A DNA stretch of 64,000 nt from Amylolactobacillus amylophilus DSM 20533 = JCM 1125 (GCF_001936335.1 NZ_CP018888.1:434001-498000), one strand, 5' to 3'; shown: positions 50,719 through 62,365, counted from the stretch's first letter. Numbers and translations are program-made. Notes: generated from the sequence alone by a model not told the origin.

Positions 50719-51753
50719 CAAATTTATGAATATATTGATTTTCTGAGGATATTTTCTGCTATTCTCGTTGTGATGACTCACTCATTAGCGCCGTTTGCCG
50801 TTCAAAATATTTTCTACGCCAGGTTACTCAATAGGTTTGCTAGCGTTGCTGTTCCAATCTTTTTTATTCTCAGTGGTTATTCAGTAATTTACACAGTCAA
50901 GAGACATCCTAATATCAGTTTCCTTGATATAGTAAAACATGACCTAAAAAGACTTTTTCTACCTTATATCACTTGGAGCCTACTATACTTTGCTTATCTC
51001 GTATTGAGTCATTCAGCTCGAGATTATAATATCAGGTACTTAATTACCCATATATTATATGGTAATATGTGGTACCATACCTATTTTTTGTTGATTATGA
51101 TAATTCAATACCCAATTAGCATAATGTTTTACAAATTAATGCAAAAGTATAGTAAATTAATTTTCATGGTTCTCCTTATTTCACCAATCATCGTAAGCCT
51201 TGTTACAGGCATAATTCCTATTAACTTTATCAACCGTATATTGTGGTTAAGCCCATTACAATGGGGAATTTACTTTTATATTGGTATCTGGTTACATGAA
51301 CATAATTATCTTGAACATCTAAGCACACCTATTGTTTTAACCAGCTACATAATACTTGCAATTACATTAACTGTTGCACTATTCATTGAACGATTACAGA
51401 CCAATCAATTTGTAATATACCTTGAATACTATGATCCTTTACTTATGACTCTGGCCACATTGATTATCTTTTATAAACTAGGTACTTGGATCATAAAGAT
51501 ACTTCCACAGTTACATTCTCCAGTAAAATTTCTATCAAGCCTAACATATACTCTGTATCTTTCTCATCCAGTGATTCTAATTATTTTTAACAGAATACAT
51601 TTCGAGCCGTTTAATGCACGCGGTACATTCACATTATTCGTTTATTTTCCAATTGTACTTATTTCCGCAGTTGTTTTAGCAACTATACTTAACAAGTCGG
51701 AATCCGTACTGCTAAATTTTCAAACCAAATATGCAACAGCAAAAAAGCATTGA
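50716..51753 (+). pseudogene. Acyltransferase family 3 membrane protein, 5'-truncated
   Basis: Membrane acyltransferases of this family O-acetylate wall polymers, lipids or exopolysaccharide. The frame reads YEYIDFLRIFSAILVVMTHS, the expected family N-terminus with its histidine, but the codons before it end at a TAA (50713-50715) in the IS-like scar and no start codon precedes YEY. The longest startable frame is from the GTG at 50770 (327 residues), which would lose the first part of TM1. About ten hydrophobic helices follow (IFFILSGYSVIYTV, LSSLTYTLYLSHPVILIIF). Very AT-rich compared with both neighbours, so probably acquired before being broken. Confidence 0.75.
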
Positions 51754-51788
51754 ATGATAGTCCAAAAGGACTAACTTCAATGCTTTTT
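51742..51788. terminator. Bidirectional terminator
   Basis: AAAAAGCATTGAA (51742-51754) / TTCAATGCTTTTT (51776-51788), with an inner TAGTCC/GGACTA stem. It includes the acyltransferase stop codon and also serves convergent prs. Confidence 0.9.
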
Positions 51789-51800
51789 GAATCAACTCTT

Positions 51801-52772
51801 TTATCTGCTCTTAAATCTTGTTTCAAACAATGGACTAACAGGTTTATTCTCATAAATCCGTTTGATGGCATCCCCGATTAATTGACCAACCGATACGACG
51901 GTCATCTTATCAATCCGTTTTTCTTCTGGAATGTTAATTGAATCAGTAATAATTAACTTCTTAATTGCGGAATTCTCAATTCGTTCGATGGCCGGGCCAG
52001 ACAGAACCGGATGCGTACAACTTGCATAGACTTCTGTTGCACCCTCATCAATCAGCGCTTGTGCGGCTAAAGTAATTGTCCCCGCCGTGTCAATCATGTC
52101 ATCAATCAGGATGGCACGCTTACCTTTGACACTACCGATAATATTCATGACCTCGGCCACATTTGCCTTAGGCCTTCTCTTATCAACAATCGCAATTGGG
52201 GCCTTCAAGAACTCAGCCAACTTACGTGCTCTCGTCACACCACCGTGATCAGGTGAAACAACCACAGCATCCCCTTCTAAGTGATTAGATAAGAAGTAAT
52301 CAGCCAAAAGTGGGGCACCCATCAGATGATCAACCGGAATATCGAAGAAACCTTGAATTTGTGCTGCATGCAGATCAAGTGCAAGCACACGGGTTGCCCC
52401 AGCACGGCTAATCATATTCGCAACTAACTTCGCTGTAATTGGCTCTCTGGCACGAGATTTTCTGTCCTGTCTAGCGTAGCCATAATATGGGATCACCAAG
52501 TTGATTGTTTTAGCCGACGCGCGTTTCAATGCATCAATCATGATTAACATTTCCATCAGGTTGTCGTTTACAGGTGCGCTAGTAGACTGGACGATGAAGA
52601 CATCGGCCCCTCTAATCGACTCGTCAATATTGATCTGAATCTCGCCGTCACTAAATTTCTTGACACTCGATTTCCCAAGCTCAACACCAACTTCTTGGGC
52701 AATTTTTTTGGCCAAAGGTTCATTTGAGTTCAGTGAAAAAATCTTCAAATTTGGATCTGCGTATTGTGTCAT
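51801..52772 (-). CDS. prs: Ribose-phosphate pyrophosphokinase
   Basis: Makes PRPP from ribose 5-phosphate and ATP for nucleotide, NAD, His and Trp synthesis. The 323-residue protein starts [20 protein letters not shown] at the ATG at 52772 (GGAGG upstream). It has the flexible ATP loop [14 protein letters not shown] and the PRPP motif [15 protein letters not shown] longer in-frame extension overlaps the ribosome binding site. It follows glmU as in B. subtilis and sits downstream of purR, whose ligand is PRPP. Confidence 0.97.
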   Translation of the reverse strand: MTQYADPNLKIFSLNSNEPLAKKIAQEVGVELGKSSVKKFSDGEIQINIDESIRGADVFIVQSTSAPVNDNLMEMLIMIDALKRASAKTINLVIPYYGYARQDRKSRAREPITAKLVANMISRAGATRVLALDLHAAQIQGFFDIPVDHLMGAPLLADYFLSNHLEGDAVVVSPDHGGVTRARKLAEFLKAPIAIVDKRRPKANVAEVMNIIGSVKGKRAILIDDMIDTAGTITLAAQALIDEGATEVYASCTHPVLSGPAIERIENSAIKKLIITDSINIPEEKRIDKMTVVSVGQLIGDAIKRIYENKPVSPLFETRFKSR

Positions 52773-52854
52773 CTTTTCCTCCGCAATAAATACTTTTACC
52801 AAAGTAGTATTCTATCAAAAAAAAGGTCCGAAATAAACGCTCTCTAATCTTTTA

Positions 52855-54243
52855 CTAATTCCAATTTTTATCATGTCCTAATGGTAAACGCTTCCAGAAA
52901 TCAAGCTTGTTCTCTTGCCTACTGCGAGCAATCGCCATCGCGTGACGTGGCACGTCCTTCGTAATCGTTGAACCGGCTGCCACAAACGAATTCGGCTCCA
53001 TCACTACGGGTGAAATAATATTTGAGTTACTACCGATGAAGGACTTATCCCCAATTGTCGAATGGAATTTCTGCACACCGTCATAATTGACGAAGACCAC
53101 GCCACAACCGACGTTGACGTCCTTACCAATCGTGGCATCCCCCACGTAAGTCAGATGGCCAACCTTAGAACGCTCGCCAATCACTGCCTTTTTCACTTCA
53201 ACGAAGTTCCCAATATGAGCACCAGACTTAATTTCTGATTCAGGTCTGAGGTGTGAGTTTGGTCCAATATCGGTGTGATCGTGCATGATGGATTCCTCAA
53301 TGGTTGATGAAGTTACGACCACGTGATTACCAATCGTCGAATCAACAATTCGTGACCCGCTTTGGATCTGGCAATCTGAGCCAATCACAGTACGTCCTTT
53401 TAACACAACGCCACCCTCAATCACTGTATCGCTGCCAATTTGGACCGTACTATCAATGTACGTATTAGCTGGATCGACGAACGTCACACCGTTCATCATG
53501 TGTGCCCGATTAATTCGGGCCTGCATCAGTTGGTTGGCCCGCGCCAGTGCTACTCTGTCGTTGACTCCCATCGTTTCGTCGAAGTCAGCGGTTTGATATG
53601 CACCGATGCTCTCACCTTGGCCACGCAGAATTTCCATCACATCGGTCAAGTAGTACTCGCCCTGAGCATTATCATTCGTTACTTGGTGGAGGGCTTTGAA
53701 GAGTGCCTGATTATCGAATACGAACACGCCTGTGTTAATTTCCTGCACTGCCTGTTCTTGCTCGTCGGCATCTTTTTGCTCGACAATCTTCAATACATTA
53801 CCGGCAGCATCACGGATGACACGTCCGTAACCGGTAGGGTCTGGCGCAACGGCAGTCAGTACGGTTGCCTTAGCATCAGACGCATCGTGAGCGGCAAATA
53901 ATTGTTCAAACGTTGCTGCCGTCAGCAGTGGTGTATCACCATTGATGACTAGCGTGCTTCCCTGTTCCTGTTCAAGTAGCGCGCTTGCTTGTAAAACCGC
54001 GTGGCCAGTTCCTAGTTGTTCGGCCTGGCGAGCAAATGAAACTCGTTCGCCGAGCTTTTCTTCTACAGCCGCCGCCCCGTGACCAACAATGGCCACAATT
54101 TGCTTTGGCTCAACTGCTTCTGCCTGGTCGACTACGTGTTCAACCATGCTCTTCCCACATACTTCGTGGAGTACCTTATATAACTTTGATTTCATGCGAG
54201 TGCCTTTACCGGCCGCGAGAATGATGACATAACGATTATTCAT
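52855..54243 (-). CDS. glmU: Bifunctional UDP-GlcNAc pyrophosphorylase / GlcN-1-P acetyltransferase
   Basis: Makes UDP-GlcNAc in two steps. The 462-residue protein has the N-terminal uridylyltransferase domain (LAAGKGTRM at 9-17; [15 protein letters not shown]), then the left-handed beta-helix acetyltransferase domain with hexapeptide repeats ([20 protein letters not shown]) and the AcCoA site around [20 protein letters not shown]. Its product feeds MurA, also in this window. The ATG overlaps the end of a decayed VanZ-type gene by 8 bases, so translation may once have been coupled to it. Confidence 0.97.
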   Translation of the reverse strand: MNNRYVIILAAGKGTRMKSKLYKVLHEVCGKSMVEHVVDQAEAVEPKQIVAIVGHGAAAVEEKLGERVSFARQAEQLGTGHAVLQASALLEQEQGSTLVINGDTPLLTAATFEQLFAAHDASDAKATVLTAVAPDPTGYGRVIRDAAGNVLKIVEQKDADEQEQAVQEINTGVFVFDNQALFKALHQVTNDNAQGEYYLTDVMEILRGQGESIGAYQTADFDETMGVNDRVALARANQLMQARINRAHMMNGVTFVDPANTYIDSTVQIGSDTVIEGGVVLKGRTVIGSDCQIQSGSRIVDSTIGNHVVVTSSTIEESIMHDHTDIGPNSHLRPESEIKSGAHIGNFVEVKKAVIGERSKVGHLTYVGDATIGKDVNVGCGVVFVNYDGVQKFHSTIGDKSFIGSNSNIISPVVMEPNSFVAAGSTITKDVPRHAMAIARSRQENKLDFWKRLPLGHDKNWN

Positions 54244-54898
54244 GTGTACGATCCTTTTTAACCGCTATTGTGCGGGTTTTAGAAATTTTTTCATAGATTA
54301 AACGTGGATTCCTGAAGAAAAGGCTGACAAACAGGTGCAGGAGGTAGACGGCAACGATGGCCACCGAAACCCCCACAACTAAGAGCGTTTGGGGCAAATC
54401 CTTCTCACTAACTGTGCCCGTGTATGCCAGCCAATCCGCCGTCCAGAAGAAGATGAACGGAATAATGATTAACCATAACTGGGTCTGGCGCCAATTTCGT
54501 TTGAAATAATACCTGAGATAAACGCCAAAGGGGAGCGTCAAAAGTAGGTTAAACGCAGTCTGGATAAACGAAGCCGAGATCAAAGCGCCCTTATACGTCC
54601 CCGGATCCGTCAACACAAATGGTGAATATTTCATAAATTACCGCACAAATTCAAACGGGTGTAGATTCATGGTTAGCGTTGTCAGCGCCGCCACACTGGA
54701 TTGACTCGGCAGTGGTAAGATTACCATGAAATAAACAGTCAATAGATAGAAGATAAAGGAATAAATCACTACTGCCCGCCAAGGAATGAACGACTAGTTT
54801 TTGCGGTACTGCACGGAGAAGATTGGGAGGAACAGCAAAAGTGCTACAAACGGGAAGGCAATTAAAGCTGACTTAACGACTGGCAGGTAGGTGCTCAC
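54236..54898 (-). pseudogene. VanZ-family membrane protein with two in-frame stops and altered C-terminus
   Basis: Starting at the GTG at 54898, directly after the purR stop and with GGAGG 8 bases upstream, one frame reads a VanZ-type N-terminus (TYLPVVKSALIAFPFVALLL), then TAG at codon 35 (54794-54796), then FIPWRAVVIYSFIFYLLTVY up to HPFEFVR, then TAA at codon 87 (54638-54640), then MKYSPFVLTDPGTYKGALI and LPFGVYLRYYFKRNWRQT. After that the VanZ core is missing and a C-terminus resembling RDD-type membrane proteins follows (VSLFFRNPRLIYEKISKTRT). VanZ proteins are linked to teicoplanin or lipoglycopeptide tolerance. The 132-residue remnant from 54634 could still be made. Confidence 0.78.
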
Positions 54899-55729
54899 CT
54901 AGAACACCTCCCAGTCCGTCTTCATTAAGAAATTGCCTGGATGGACCTTAATCATCTTCTGTTCCACGTTCACTTCCTCAATATCGATGAGTGACAGGTA
55001 ATCTTTGATCACCTTCTGCTCAGTAGAACGAGTCTCACAAAGTACGGCCATACCAGCCACCTCACAGTCAAATTCCTTAACTAACTCAGTCATCCCGGTT
55101 AAAGTTCCGCCGCCCTTCATGAAGTCATCCACGATGAGCACGCGTGAATTTGGTTGCAGGCTTCTCTTTGCCAGTTCCATTTTCTCAATTCTCTTGGACG
55201 AGCTAGCTACATAATTAACACTAATAGTAGAACCTTCTGTAATCTTCGCCTTTCGTCTGACAATCACGAACGGCACGTTCAAAAATTCGCTCACGGCCGC
55301 AGCAAGGGGGATTCCCTTGGTCTCGACGGTCATTACCGCGTCAATCTCTTCAAAGGCAAAACTAGTAGCAATTAATTCACCAATCTGCCTTAAAGTCTGG
55401 GGATTGCCCAGGATATCAGACAGGTAAACAAAGCCGCCAGGAAGTATCCGGTGGCTATCATCAATTTTTTTGCTTAAATTAACTAAAACATTATTGGCAA
55501 TCTTGCGGCCCACGAAAGGAATGTAGCGTACACCACCACTAGCACCAGCAACAGTTTCAAGGATTCCGTTCTTGTGCTTAGCGAGCGTGTGCTTCACGAT
55601 TGCGAGATCCTCACTTATTGAGGATTTTGCAACATCGTATCGTTCGGCAAAAAAAGGTAGAGCAATCAATGTGTGCGGCCGAGCCATGAGATAGCTTGTC
55701 ATATCGACCAATCTTTCAGAGCGTTTCAA
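54899..55729 (-). CDS. purR: Purine operon repressor PurR
   Basis: PRPP-responsive repressor of purine genes in Gram-positive bacteria. The 276-residue protein has an N-terminal winged helix (KRSERLVDMTSYLMARPHTL) and a phosphoribosyltransferase-like domain with PRPP loop VLIVDDFMKGGGT (about 196-208). The start is TTG at 55729 with GGAGG 7 bases upstream. It normally sits next to ispE and veg; here ispE is absent and veg precedes it after a terminator. I did not find a clear paired PurBox in its own upstream region. Confidence 0.96.
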   Translation of the reverse strand: MKRSERLVDMTSYLMARPHTLIALPFFAERYDVAKSSISEDLAIVKHTLAKHKNGILETVAGASGGVRYIPFVGRKIANNVLVNLSKKIDDSHRILPGGFVYLSDILGNPQTLRQIGELIATSFAFEEIDAVMTVETKGIPLAAAVSEFLNVPFVIVRRKAKITEGSTISVNYVASSSKRIEKMELAKRSLQPNSRVLIVDDFMKGGGTLTGMTELVKEFDCEVAGMAVLCETRSTEQKVIKDYLSLIDIEEVNVEQKMIKVHPGNFLMKTDWEVF

Positions 55730-55773
55730 GCGACTTCCTCCATTCGAATATTCATGTTTAAGAATACCGCAAA

Positions 55774-55816
55774 AAAAAGAAAATCACTAGTATTTTACGA
55801 AAAAATACTAGTGATT
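55774..55816 (-). terminator. Intrinsic terminator of veg
   Basis: Fifteen-base perfect stem AATCACTAGTATTTT (55782-55796) / AAAATACTAGTGATT (55802-55816), loop of five, with a T-rich run on the minus strand. Confidence 0.92.
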
Positions 55817-55833
55817 GTTCGTGATTTATTCAA

Positions 55834-56076
55834 TTAAATTACTTCCTCGAACTCGAGTTGGATGGTCTTGGTCAAAAGATCCGTGTAGCTGTAGCTTACG
55901 CGTTCGAAGTTGTTCTCGTCTTGATCTAGTTCAACAACGAAAACCGCAGGGAAAGTCTTTCGTAGTGTTCCTTTACGCCGGGTCACTTTCTTTCTTCCCG
56001 CTTGGGCGACGACAGTCAAGCTCTGACCAAGATGGTCGTCAAGTTGGTGCTTAATCGATGCTATTGTTATAGGCAT
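55834..56076 (-). CDS. veg: Veg protein
   Basis: Small conserved protein of Firmicutes; in B. subtilis Veg affects biofilm gene expression and spore outgrowth, and its promoter is one of the strongest known. The predicted 80-residue protein starts MPITIASIKHQLDDHLGQSL at the ATG at 56076 with AAGGAG 10 bases upstream. It has a basic centre (AGRKKVTRRKGTL) and an SH3-like strand pattern ending QLEFEEVI. Position next to rsmA and purR is conserved. Upstream lies a near-consensus promoter and a pair of DnaA boxes. Confidence 0.92.
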   Translation of the reverse strand: MPITIASIKHQLDDHLGQSLTVVAQAGRKKVTRRKGTLRKTFPAVFVVELDQDENNFERVSYSYTDLLTKTIQLEFEEVI

Positions 56077-56100
56077 TTGCTTCACACTCCTTGTGAAACA

Positions 56101-56129
56101 ATTATAACAGGTTTTCCACCGCAATGCAA
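56101..56129 (-). promoter_or_regulatory. Strong veg promoter
   Basis: TTGCAT (56124-56129), 17 bases, TATAAT (56101-56106) with an extended TGT. Two bases upstream of the -35 starts a DnaA-box dyad. Confidence 0.82.
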
Positions 56130-56130
56130 A

Positions 56131-56166
56131 TTATCCACAGGGAGTACTATCATTGCCTGTGGATAT
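56131..56166. promoter_or_regulatory. Inverted pair of DnaA boxes upstream of veg
   Basis: A perfect DnaA box TTATCCACA (56131-56139) and a near-perfect box in the opposite orientation, TGTGGATAT (56158-56166), 18 bases apart. Together they make the dyad ATCCACAGG / CCTGTGGAT. As RNA this would be a hairpin, but without a following U run, so a terminator for rsmA is less likely. DnaA binding is inference from the box match. Confidence 0.6.
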
Positions 56167-56202
56167 ATTTTACTCATTATTTGGTCAAAATTTAACCAAA
56201 AA

Positions 56203-57075
56203 TTATTTTGCGTCTACCAATTCTGTCAACTTCAAGTAGTCAGCTATACTTAACTGTTCTGCCCGCCGATTCTCAGCAATAGCGGCAGCTCGCAATAATT
56301 CGTGTAAATCATCAATCGTCTGCAGCTCCTGACCAACCAGATGTTTCAAATTGTTATAAATGGTTTTGCGTCTTTGAGCAAAACTCACCTTAACGATTTT
56401 GTTAAACAAATCCTTGTTCGGTAGCCTAATTGGCTGTGCCTTACGCACAATTTGCACCACAGCCGAATCAACTTTTGGTGCGGGAGTAAAGGAACTTGGC
56501 GGTACATTCAGTGCGATGTGCGATTCCATGTCCAGCTGGACTGCGATCGACAGCGGGCCGAAGTCCTTCTTCCCCGGCTGCGCCTCGATGCGGTCAGCTA
56601 CTTCTTTTTGCATCATGACTGTGAGTGATTCCAGCGGAATTCCACTCTCCAGAAAGCGGAAAATAATGGGTGTTGTGATGTAGTAGGGCAGGTTAGCCAC
56701 AACCTTGACCGGCTTAGTCGGATCGAAATAGCCCTCAAAGTCCTTATTAAAATCCGTTTGCAGAACATCTTGATGCAGAATTTTGATTTGAGCGTCTGCG
56801 GGTAACTCATTCGTTAGCACTTCAATCAACTTACCGTCGATCTCATAGGCCAGCAACTTTGCACCCTGCGCGAGAATTTGCTCCGTCAAGGCGCCAATTC
56901 CCGGGCCGACCTCAATTACCTGGTCCCCGGGCGCGATTTCAGCCGTGGTCACAATACTGTTAATCACAGCCGGATTGGTCAGAAAGTTCTGACCTAAACT
57001 TTTCTTGGCCTGCAAGTGATAGTGATGCAGAATCTCGCTCGTTCTGATTGGATCAGCAATCGGTAGTCTCTTCAT
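56203..57075 (-). CDS. rsmA: 16S rRNA (adenine1518/1519-N6) dimethyltransferase
   Basis: Methylates two adenines at the 3' end of 16S rRNA in late 30S assembly (KsgA); loss gives kasugamycin resistance. The predicted 290-residue protein has the SAM motif I VIEVGPGIGALT, the NLPYYITTPI catalytic motif, and SFAQRRKTIYNNL in the C-terminal domain. The ATG at 57075 overlaps the rnmV stop (ATGA), so the two are coupled. A short AT-rich dyad (56180-56200) follows the gene, without a clear U run. Confidence 0.96.
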   Translation of the reverse strand: MKRLPIADPIRTSEILHHYHLQAKKSLGQNFLTNPAVINSIVTTAEIAPGDQVIEVGPGIGALTEQILAQGAKLLAYEIDGKLIEVLTNELPADAQIKILHQDVLQTDFNKDFEGYFDPTKPVKVVANLPYYITTPIIFRFLESGIPLESLTVMMQKEVADRIEAQPGKKDFGPLSIAVQLDMESHIALNVPPSSFTPAPKVDSAVVQIVRKAQPIRLPNKDLFNKIVKVSFAQRRKTIYNNLKHLVGQELQTIDDLHELLRAAAIAENRRAEQLSIADYLKLTELVDAK

Positions 57076-57659
57076 CGTCTCTCCCATTTCTCTAGTACAG
57101 TCAGCAATTCAGCCTTAGTAATTCCAAAAGTCACCAGTCGCCGCTCAAATTGTTTCGCGTTCGCATAACCAATTTCCAACTGTTGACCCACAAAATCACG
57201 CTTCTGACGGGCAGTTGCACCCACAATTAGCCCTAGATCGAGTAGTAGATTGTGGTTAATTTGCTCTGTCGCCGCTAATTCACTTGTCGTCTGCTCGTGT
57301 AGATTGTTTAGCGCATGCGCCAAAGTCACCCCACTGGCGTGTTCTACTCCAAGACTACCGTGGCTCTTGCTGGGCACTGCATCGGCCCGCTTCAGGAAAG
57401 CCTGTTTAGCGGTAGGTACGACCGCTGTTACCTTGCGGCGAATTCGCTCACCATTGAAATCGGGATCCGTCAAGATCACCACAGGGCGTGTCTCCGCCAC
57501 CTTCTTGATTTGAAGCAAAGTCTCCGCAGAGATCTCTGAACCATTGGTTTCAATCGTCTCTATGCCAGGGAAAAACAGTTTGAGCCGCTTCGTGTCGTCA
57601 CGTCCCTCGACAATGACTACTTCAGCGAATTTATCTGAGTTAGTTTTCTTTGATTCCAT
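57072..57659 (-). CDS. rnmV: Ribonuclease M5
   Basis: Matures 5S rRNA by double cleavage of the precursor. The 195-residue protein has an N-terminal Toprim domain with the catalytic glutamate in VIVEGRDDTKR and the DPDFNGERIRR acidic motif, followed by the DUF4093-type C-terminus. It overlaps tatD by 20 bases and rsmA by 4 bases, the standard tatD-rnmV-rsmA cluster of Bacilli. Confidence 0.95.
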   Translation of the reverse strand: MESKKTNSDKFAEVVIVEGRDDTKRLKLFFPGIETIETNGSEISAETLLQIKKVAETRPVVILTDPDFNGERIRRKVTAVVPTAKQAFLKRADAVPSKSHGSLGVEHASGVTLAHALNNLHEQTTSELAATEQINHNLLLDLGLIVGATARQKRDFVGQQLEIGYANAKQFERRLVTFGITKAELLTVLEKWERR

Positions 57660-58415
57660 ACAGCTCCATCGTATTCCGATATGTCGCAGCAGCGACTTCT
57701 TCCACGCTCAATCCCTTTAAGGTAGCTATCTGCTCCACCACATAACGCGTATATGCTGGCTCGTTCTGCTTACCCCGGTAAGGTGTAGGAGTGAGGTAAG
57801 GCGCGTCGGTCTCGACCAAGACGCGATCTAGCGGTACAACGCGCGCAGACTCATGCACCTCATGAGCGTTCTTGAATGTTACCACACCACTGAAAGAGAC
57901 CTGTAATCCGAGATTCAAGAACTTTTCAAGCCACACTTTGTCGCCGTTAAAGTTATGAATCACGCCACCGTATTCCAACGCTTGACTATCCTTTAAGATG
58001 TCGTACGTGTCACTCATTGCATCCCTTGTATGAATATTTACGGGTAATTTCAGCTCATGCGCCAGCTCTATTTGTGCTTGAAAAACCGCACGTTGGGTTG
58101 GCCTAGGCGAATCATCCCAGTGGTAGTCCAGACCAATCTCACCCAGCGCCACCACTTTCTCTCGTTGCAGCTGACTCACCAGAATATCTTGTTCAGTTTC
58201 ATCAAATAATTTACTATCATCCGGATGAAAACCCACGATGGCGTACATGTTGGCGAATTGCTCGCTCAGGCGAATCGCACGTTCGTTTAACTCGCGGTTA
58301 GATCCCACATTGGCAATCTTTACTACACCAAGCTCTTGTGCATGATCAACGTAATCCTGTTCATGTGTCCGAAAAGGCACGTCATTTAGGTGCGTGTGTG
58401 CATCGAAAATTTTCA

Positions 58416-58416
<1 letters not shown>
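57640..58416 (-). CDS. tatD: TatD-family metal-dependent DNase
   Basis: TIM-barrel metallohydrolase, 3'-5' exonuclease on single-stranded DNA in characterised members. The 258-residue protein has the metal-binding FDAHTHLND at 4-12, the glutamate in LGEIGLDYHW, VNIHTRDA, and the C-terminal LVETDAPYLTP. The ATG overlaps the metS stop by one base (TAATG). The cluster metS-tatD-rnmV-rsmA is conserved near the origin in Bacilli. Confidence 0.95.
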
Positions 58417-60452
<2,036 letters not shown>

Positions 60453-60459
60453 CTAATCT

Positions 60460-60487
60460 AGTATATCATAGCATTTAACGTCTTCAA
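60460..60487 (-). promoter_or_regulatory. Promoter of metS-tatD-rnmV-rsmA
   Basis: TTGAAG (60482-60487), 16 bases, TATACT (60460-60465) on the minus strand. Confidence 0.65.
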
Positions 60488-60582
60488 TTTGACCAGCATT
60501 TTAAGAAAAATATTGTACTATTGCGTGCTGATTAAGCGTAAAATTAAAGGTATAGTAGCATCCGCTTTCAAAGGAGGTAGCA

Positions 60583-61092
60583 ATGGAAATTAGCACACCA
60601 TTAGAGAATGGCTATTTACCACCAGAGTATAGCAAGCAGGCTTCGGCCGAGAATTTATTGGCGCAAACACCGGTGCTCTCCCCACCCCTATCTATCAGTG
60701 GGGTACCACAAACAGCCAAAAGTCTGGCACTCATTATGCTGGATCATGACGCCATCCCCGTGAGTGGCTTCACTTGGATTCACTGGGTGACTTTAATCAC
60801 CGACCCTCAGCAAATTGAGTTAACGGCTGGCGTAAGCCAAGAGAATCCACCCTACCTAATTCAAGGCAAGAACAGTAACGCTGGCGGATTAGTCAACATG
60901 CAGAACAAGGCGGTCACGGAGCGTTACACGGGACCGCAACCGCCAAATGTGGACCATGAGTACCAATTCGAATTGGTTGCTCTAGACAACGTGCCGACCG
61001 TAAAGCCGGGATTTTGGCTCAACGAACTTTACCACCAGATGCATGGACACGAGTTAGCCCACAGTACGTTCAAGTTTCTTGGCAAGAAATAA
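60583..61092 (+). CDS. YbhB/YbcL (PEBP-like) family protein
   Basis: Phosphatidylethanolamine-binding-protein-like fold; bacterial members have no settled role, and some inhibit proteases. The 169-residue protein has SPPLSISGVPQTAKSLALIM (family SP.L.W...P..T.S.AL), a DHDA motif where the ligand site is expected (D-x-D-A-type), HWV, and GPQPPNVDHEYQFEL. AAAGGAGG lies 6 bases before the ATG. No signal peptide. Followed by an aldo/keto reductase 56 bases downstream on the same strand, possibly in one transcript. Confidence 0.88.
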   Translation: MEISTPLENGYLPPEYSKQASAENLLAQTPVLSPPLSISGVPQTAKSLALIMLDHDAIPVSGFTWIHWVTLITDPQQIELTAGVSQENPPYLIQGKNSNAGGLVNMQNKAVTERYTGPQPPNVDHEYQFELVALDNVPTVKPGFWLNELYHQMHGHELAHSTFKFLGKK

Positions 61093-61148
61093 CAGCCTGT
61101 CGGATAACAGAAACGACAGAAAAGCATAAGCGAAAAGAGGAAATGAAT

Positions 61149-62084
61149 ATGCGTTATACAGAATTAGGTACGAGTAATTTAAGAGTTTCGGAGATTGCAC
61201 TGGGATTGATGCGAATCTCGAACAAGACAACTGAAGAAGTAGTCGAACTACTAGAAACAGCCGTAGACCTGGGCATTAACTTCTTCGATCTGGCAGACAT
61301 TTATGCTGGCGGGGTCTCAGAGCAGAAATTTGGTGAGGCGCTGAAAGCTTCTAGCATCGACCGCGACAAGATTCTTGTTCAGACCAAGACCGGGATTGTC
61401 CAAAGAACTGATGGTCAAAATGGAATGTTTGACTTCTCTAAGGAACATATCCTGAAGACAGTTGATGAATCATTGCAAAGAATGCAACTTGATTATGTGG
61501 ACACACTATTATTACACAGGCCGGATGCGCTAATGGAGCCCGCAGAGATTGCGGAGACATTTAATCAGCTCCGTCAAGAAGGCAAGGTACGGTATTTCGG
61601 TATCAGCAACATGAATCGGTATCAGACCGAATACCTGCAAAGCTTTCTTAATACCTATTTGGTCACTAACCAACTCCAATTTGGCTTAGGTCACACAGGC
61701 ATGGTCGACTTTGGCCTCTTCACCAACATGGACGTCCCAGAGGGTCACGATCACGACTCAGGCCTGTACCCTTACATCCAACAAACTGGGATGACACTTC
61801 AGGCATGGTCACCATACCAGTTCGGCAACTTCTCGGGTGTCTTCATCGACAATCCGAAGTTTCCGGAACTGAATGCCGAGATGGAAAAAGTCGCCCAGAA
61901 TCACGGCGTAACGAAGAACGCGGTCGCCAGCGCATGGATCCTTCGGTTACCTGCCAGCACTCAGGTTATTGCGGGAACAACGAAGCCGAGCCGGTTGAAA
62001 GAAATCGCCGCAGGAACGGATTTCGAATTGAGCAAAGGTGAATGGTACAACCTCTACCAGGCAAGCGGACATAAATTACCATAG
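61149..62084 (+). CDS. Aldo/keto reductase
   Basis: NADPH-dependent reductase of the AKR barrel family, related to YdhF-type enzymes. The predicted 311-residue protein starts MRYTELGTSNLRVSEIALGL at the ATG at 61149 (GAGG upstream). Catalytic tetrad candidates are in FDLADIYAGG (Asp, Tyr), VQTKTGI (Lys) and LLLHRPD (His); the cofactor phosphate-binding region is VIAGTTKPSRLKEI. The physiological substrate cannot be told. Last gene before an AT-rich, rearranged segment. Confidence 0.88.
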   Translation: MRYTELGTSNLRVSEIALGLMRISNKTTEEVVELLETAVDLGINFFDLADIYAGGVSEQKFGEALKASSIDRDKILVQTKTGIVQRTDGQNGMFDFSKEHILKTVDESLQRMQLDYVDTLLLHRPDALMEPAEIAETFNQLRQEGKVRYFGISNMNRYQTEYLQSFLNTYLVTNQLQFGLGHTGMVDFGLFTNMDVPEGHDHDSGLYPYIQQTGMTLQAWSPYQFGNFSGVFIDNPKFPELNAEMEKVAQNHGVTKNAVASAWILRLPASTQVIAGTTKPSRLKEIAAGTDFELSKGEWYNLYQASGHKLP

Positions 62085-62286
62085 ACAATCAAAATCTGAT
62101 AACTAAAAAAGTCAAGTATATTAGGCTTTATCTACAATTTTAGTTTGTTTCAGCACAAAAAATATGTACACTCAAATAATCCTTGGGGCTTGTCAAAAAA
62201 AATACAAGATGCTAGGCTTAAAAGTGATTAATGACAACGTTTTGTGGAAATGTCATAATCGTATCTTTGATTGATTAAAACCAAAT

Positions 62287-62320
62287 GGTGTATTGTGGAC
62301 AAGAGGCGGTCCATTGCACC
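62287..62320 (+). repeat. Inverted repeat overlapping a -10-like box
   Basis: GGTGTATTGTGGAC (62287-62300), 8 bases, GTCCATTGCACC (62309-62320), about 12 pairs with one mismatch and a bulge. As DNA it covers a candidate promoter; as RNA it would fold into a hairpin just ahead of a terminator. Confidence 0.5.
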
Positions 62321-62325
62321 AATCG

Positions 62326-62365
62326 AGATCTTCTTCATTCCTTTGGATGTTGAAGATCTTTTTTT
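62326..62365 (+). terminator. Rho-independent terminator or attenuator upstream of the phosphorylase
   Basis: AGATCTTC (62326-62333) / GAAGATCT (62352-62359), with inner CAT-CC/GG-ATG pairing, followed by seven T. It stands about 60 bases before the phosphorylase start, so it either ends an upstream transcript or attenuates this gene. Confidence 0.75.

Noticed and set aside
55730-55780. PurBox pair ahead of purR
   Set aside because: Only a partial ATTCG-type half site is visible; the conserved paired arrangement is missing.
62164-62274. 36-codon frame starting MYTQIILGACQK on the plus strand
   Set aside because: No ribosome binding site and no recognisable family; lies in a region that looks regulatory.
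62232-62342. Minus-strand 36-codon frame starting MKKISIGAMDRL, considered as a type I toxin
   Set aside because: It lacks the hydrophobic segment of Fst/Ldr toxins, its Shine-Dalgarno touches the ATG, and no convergent antitoxin RNA layout is present.
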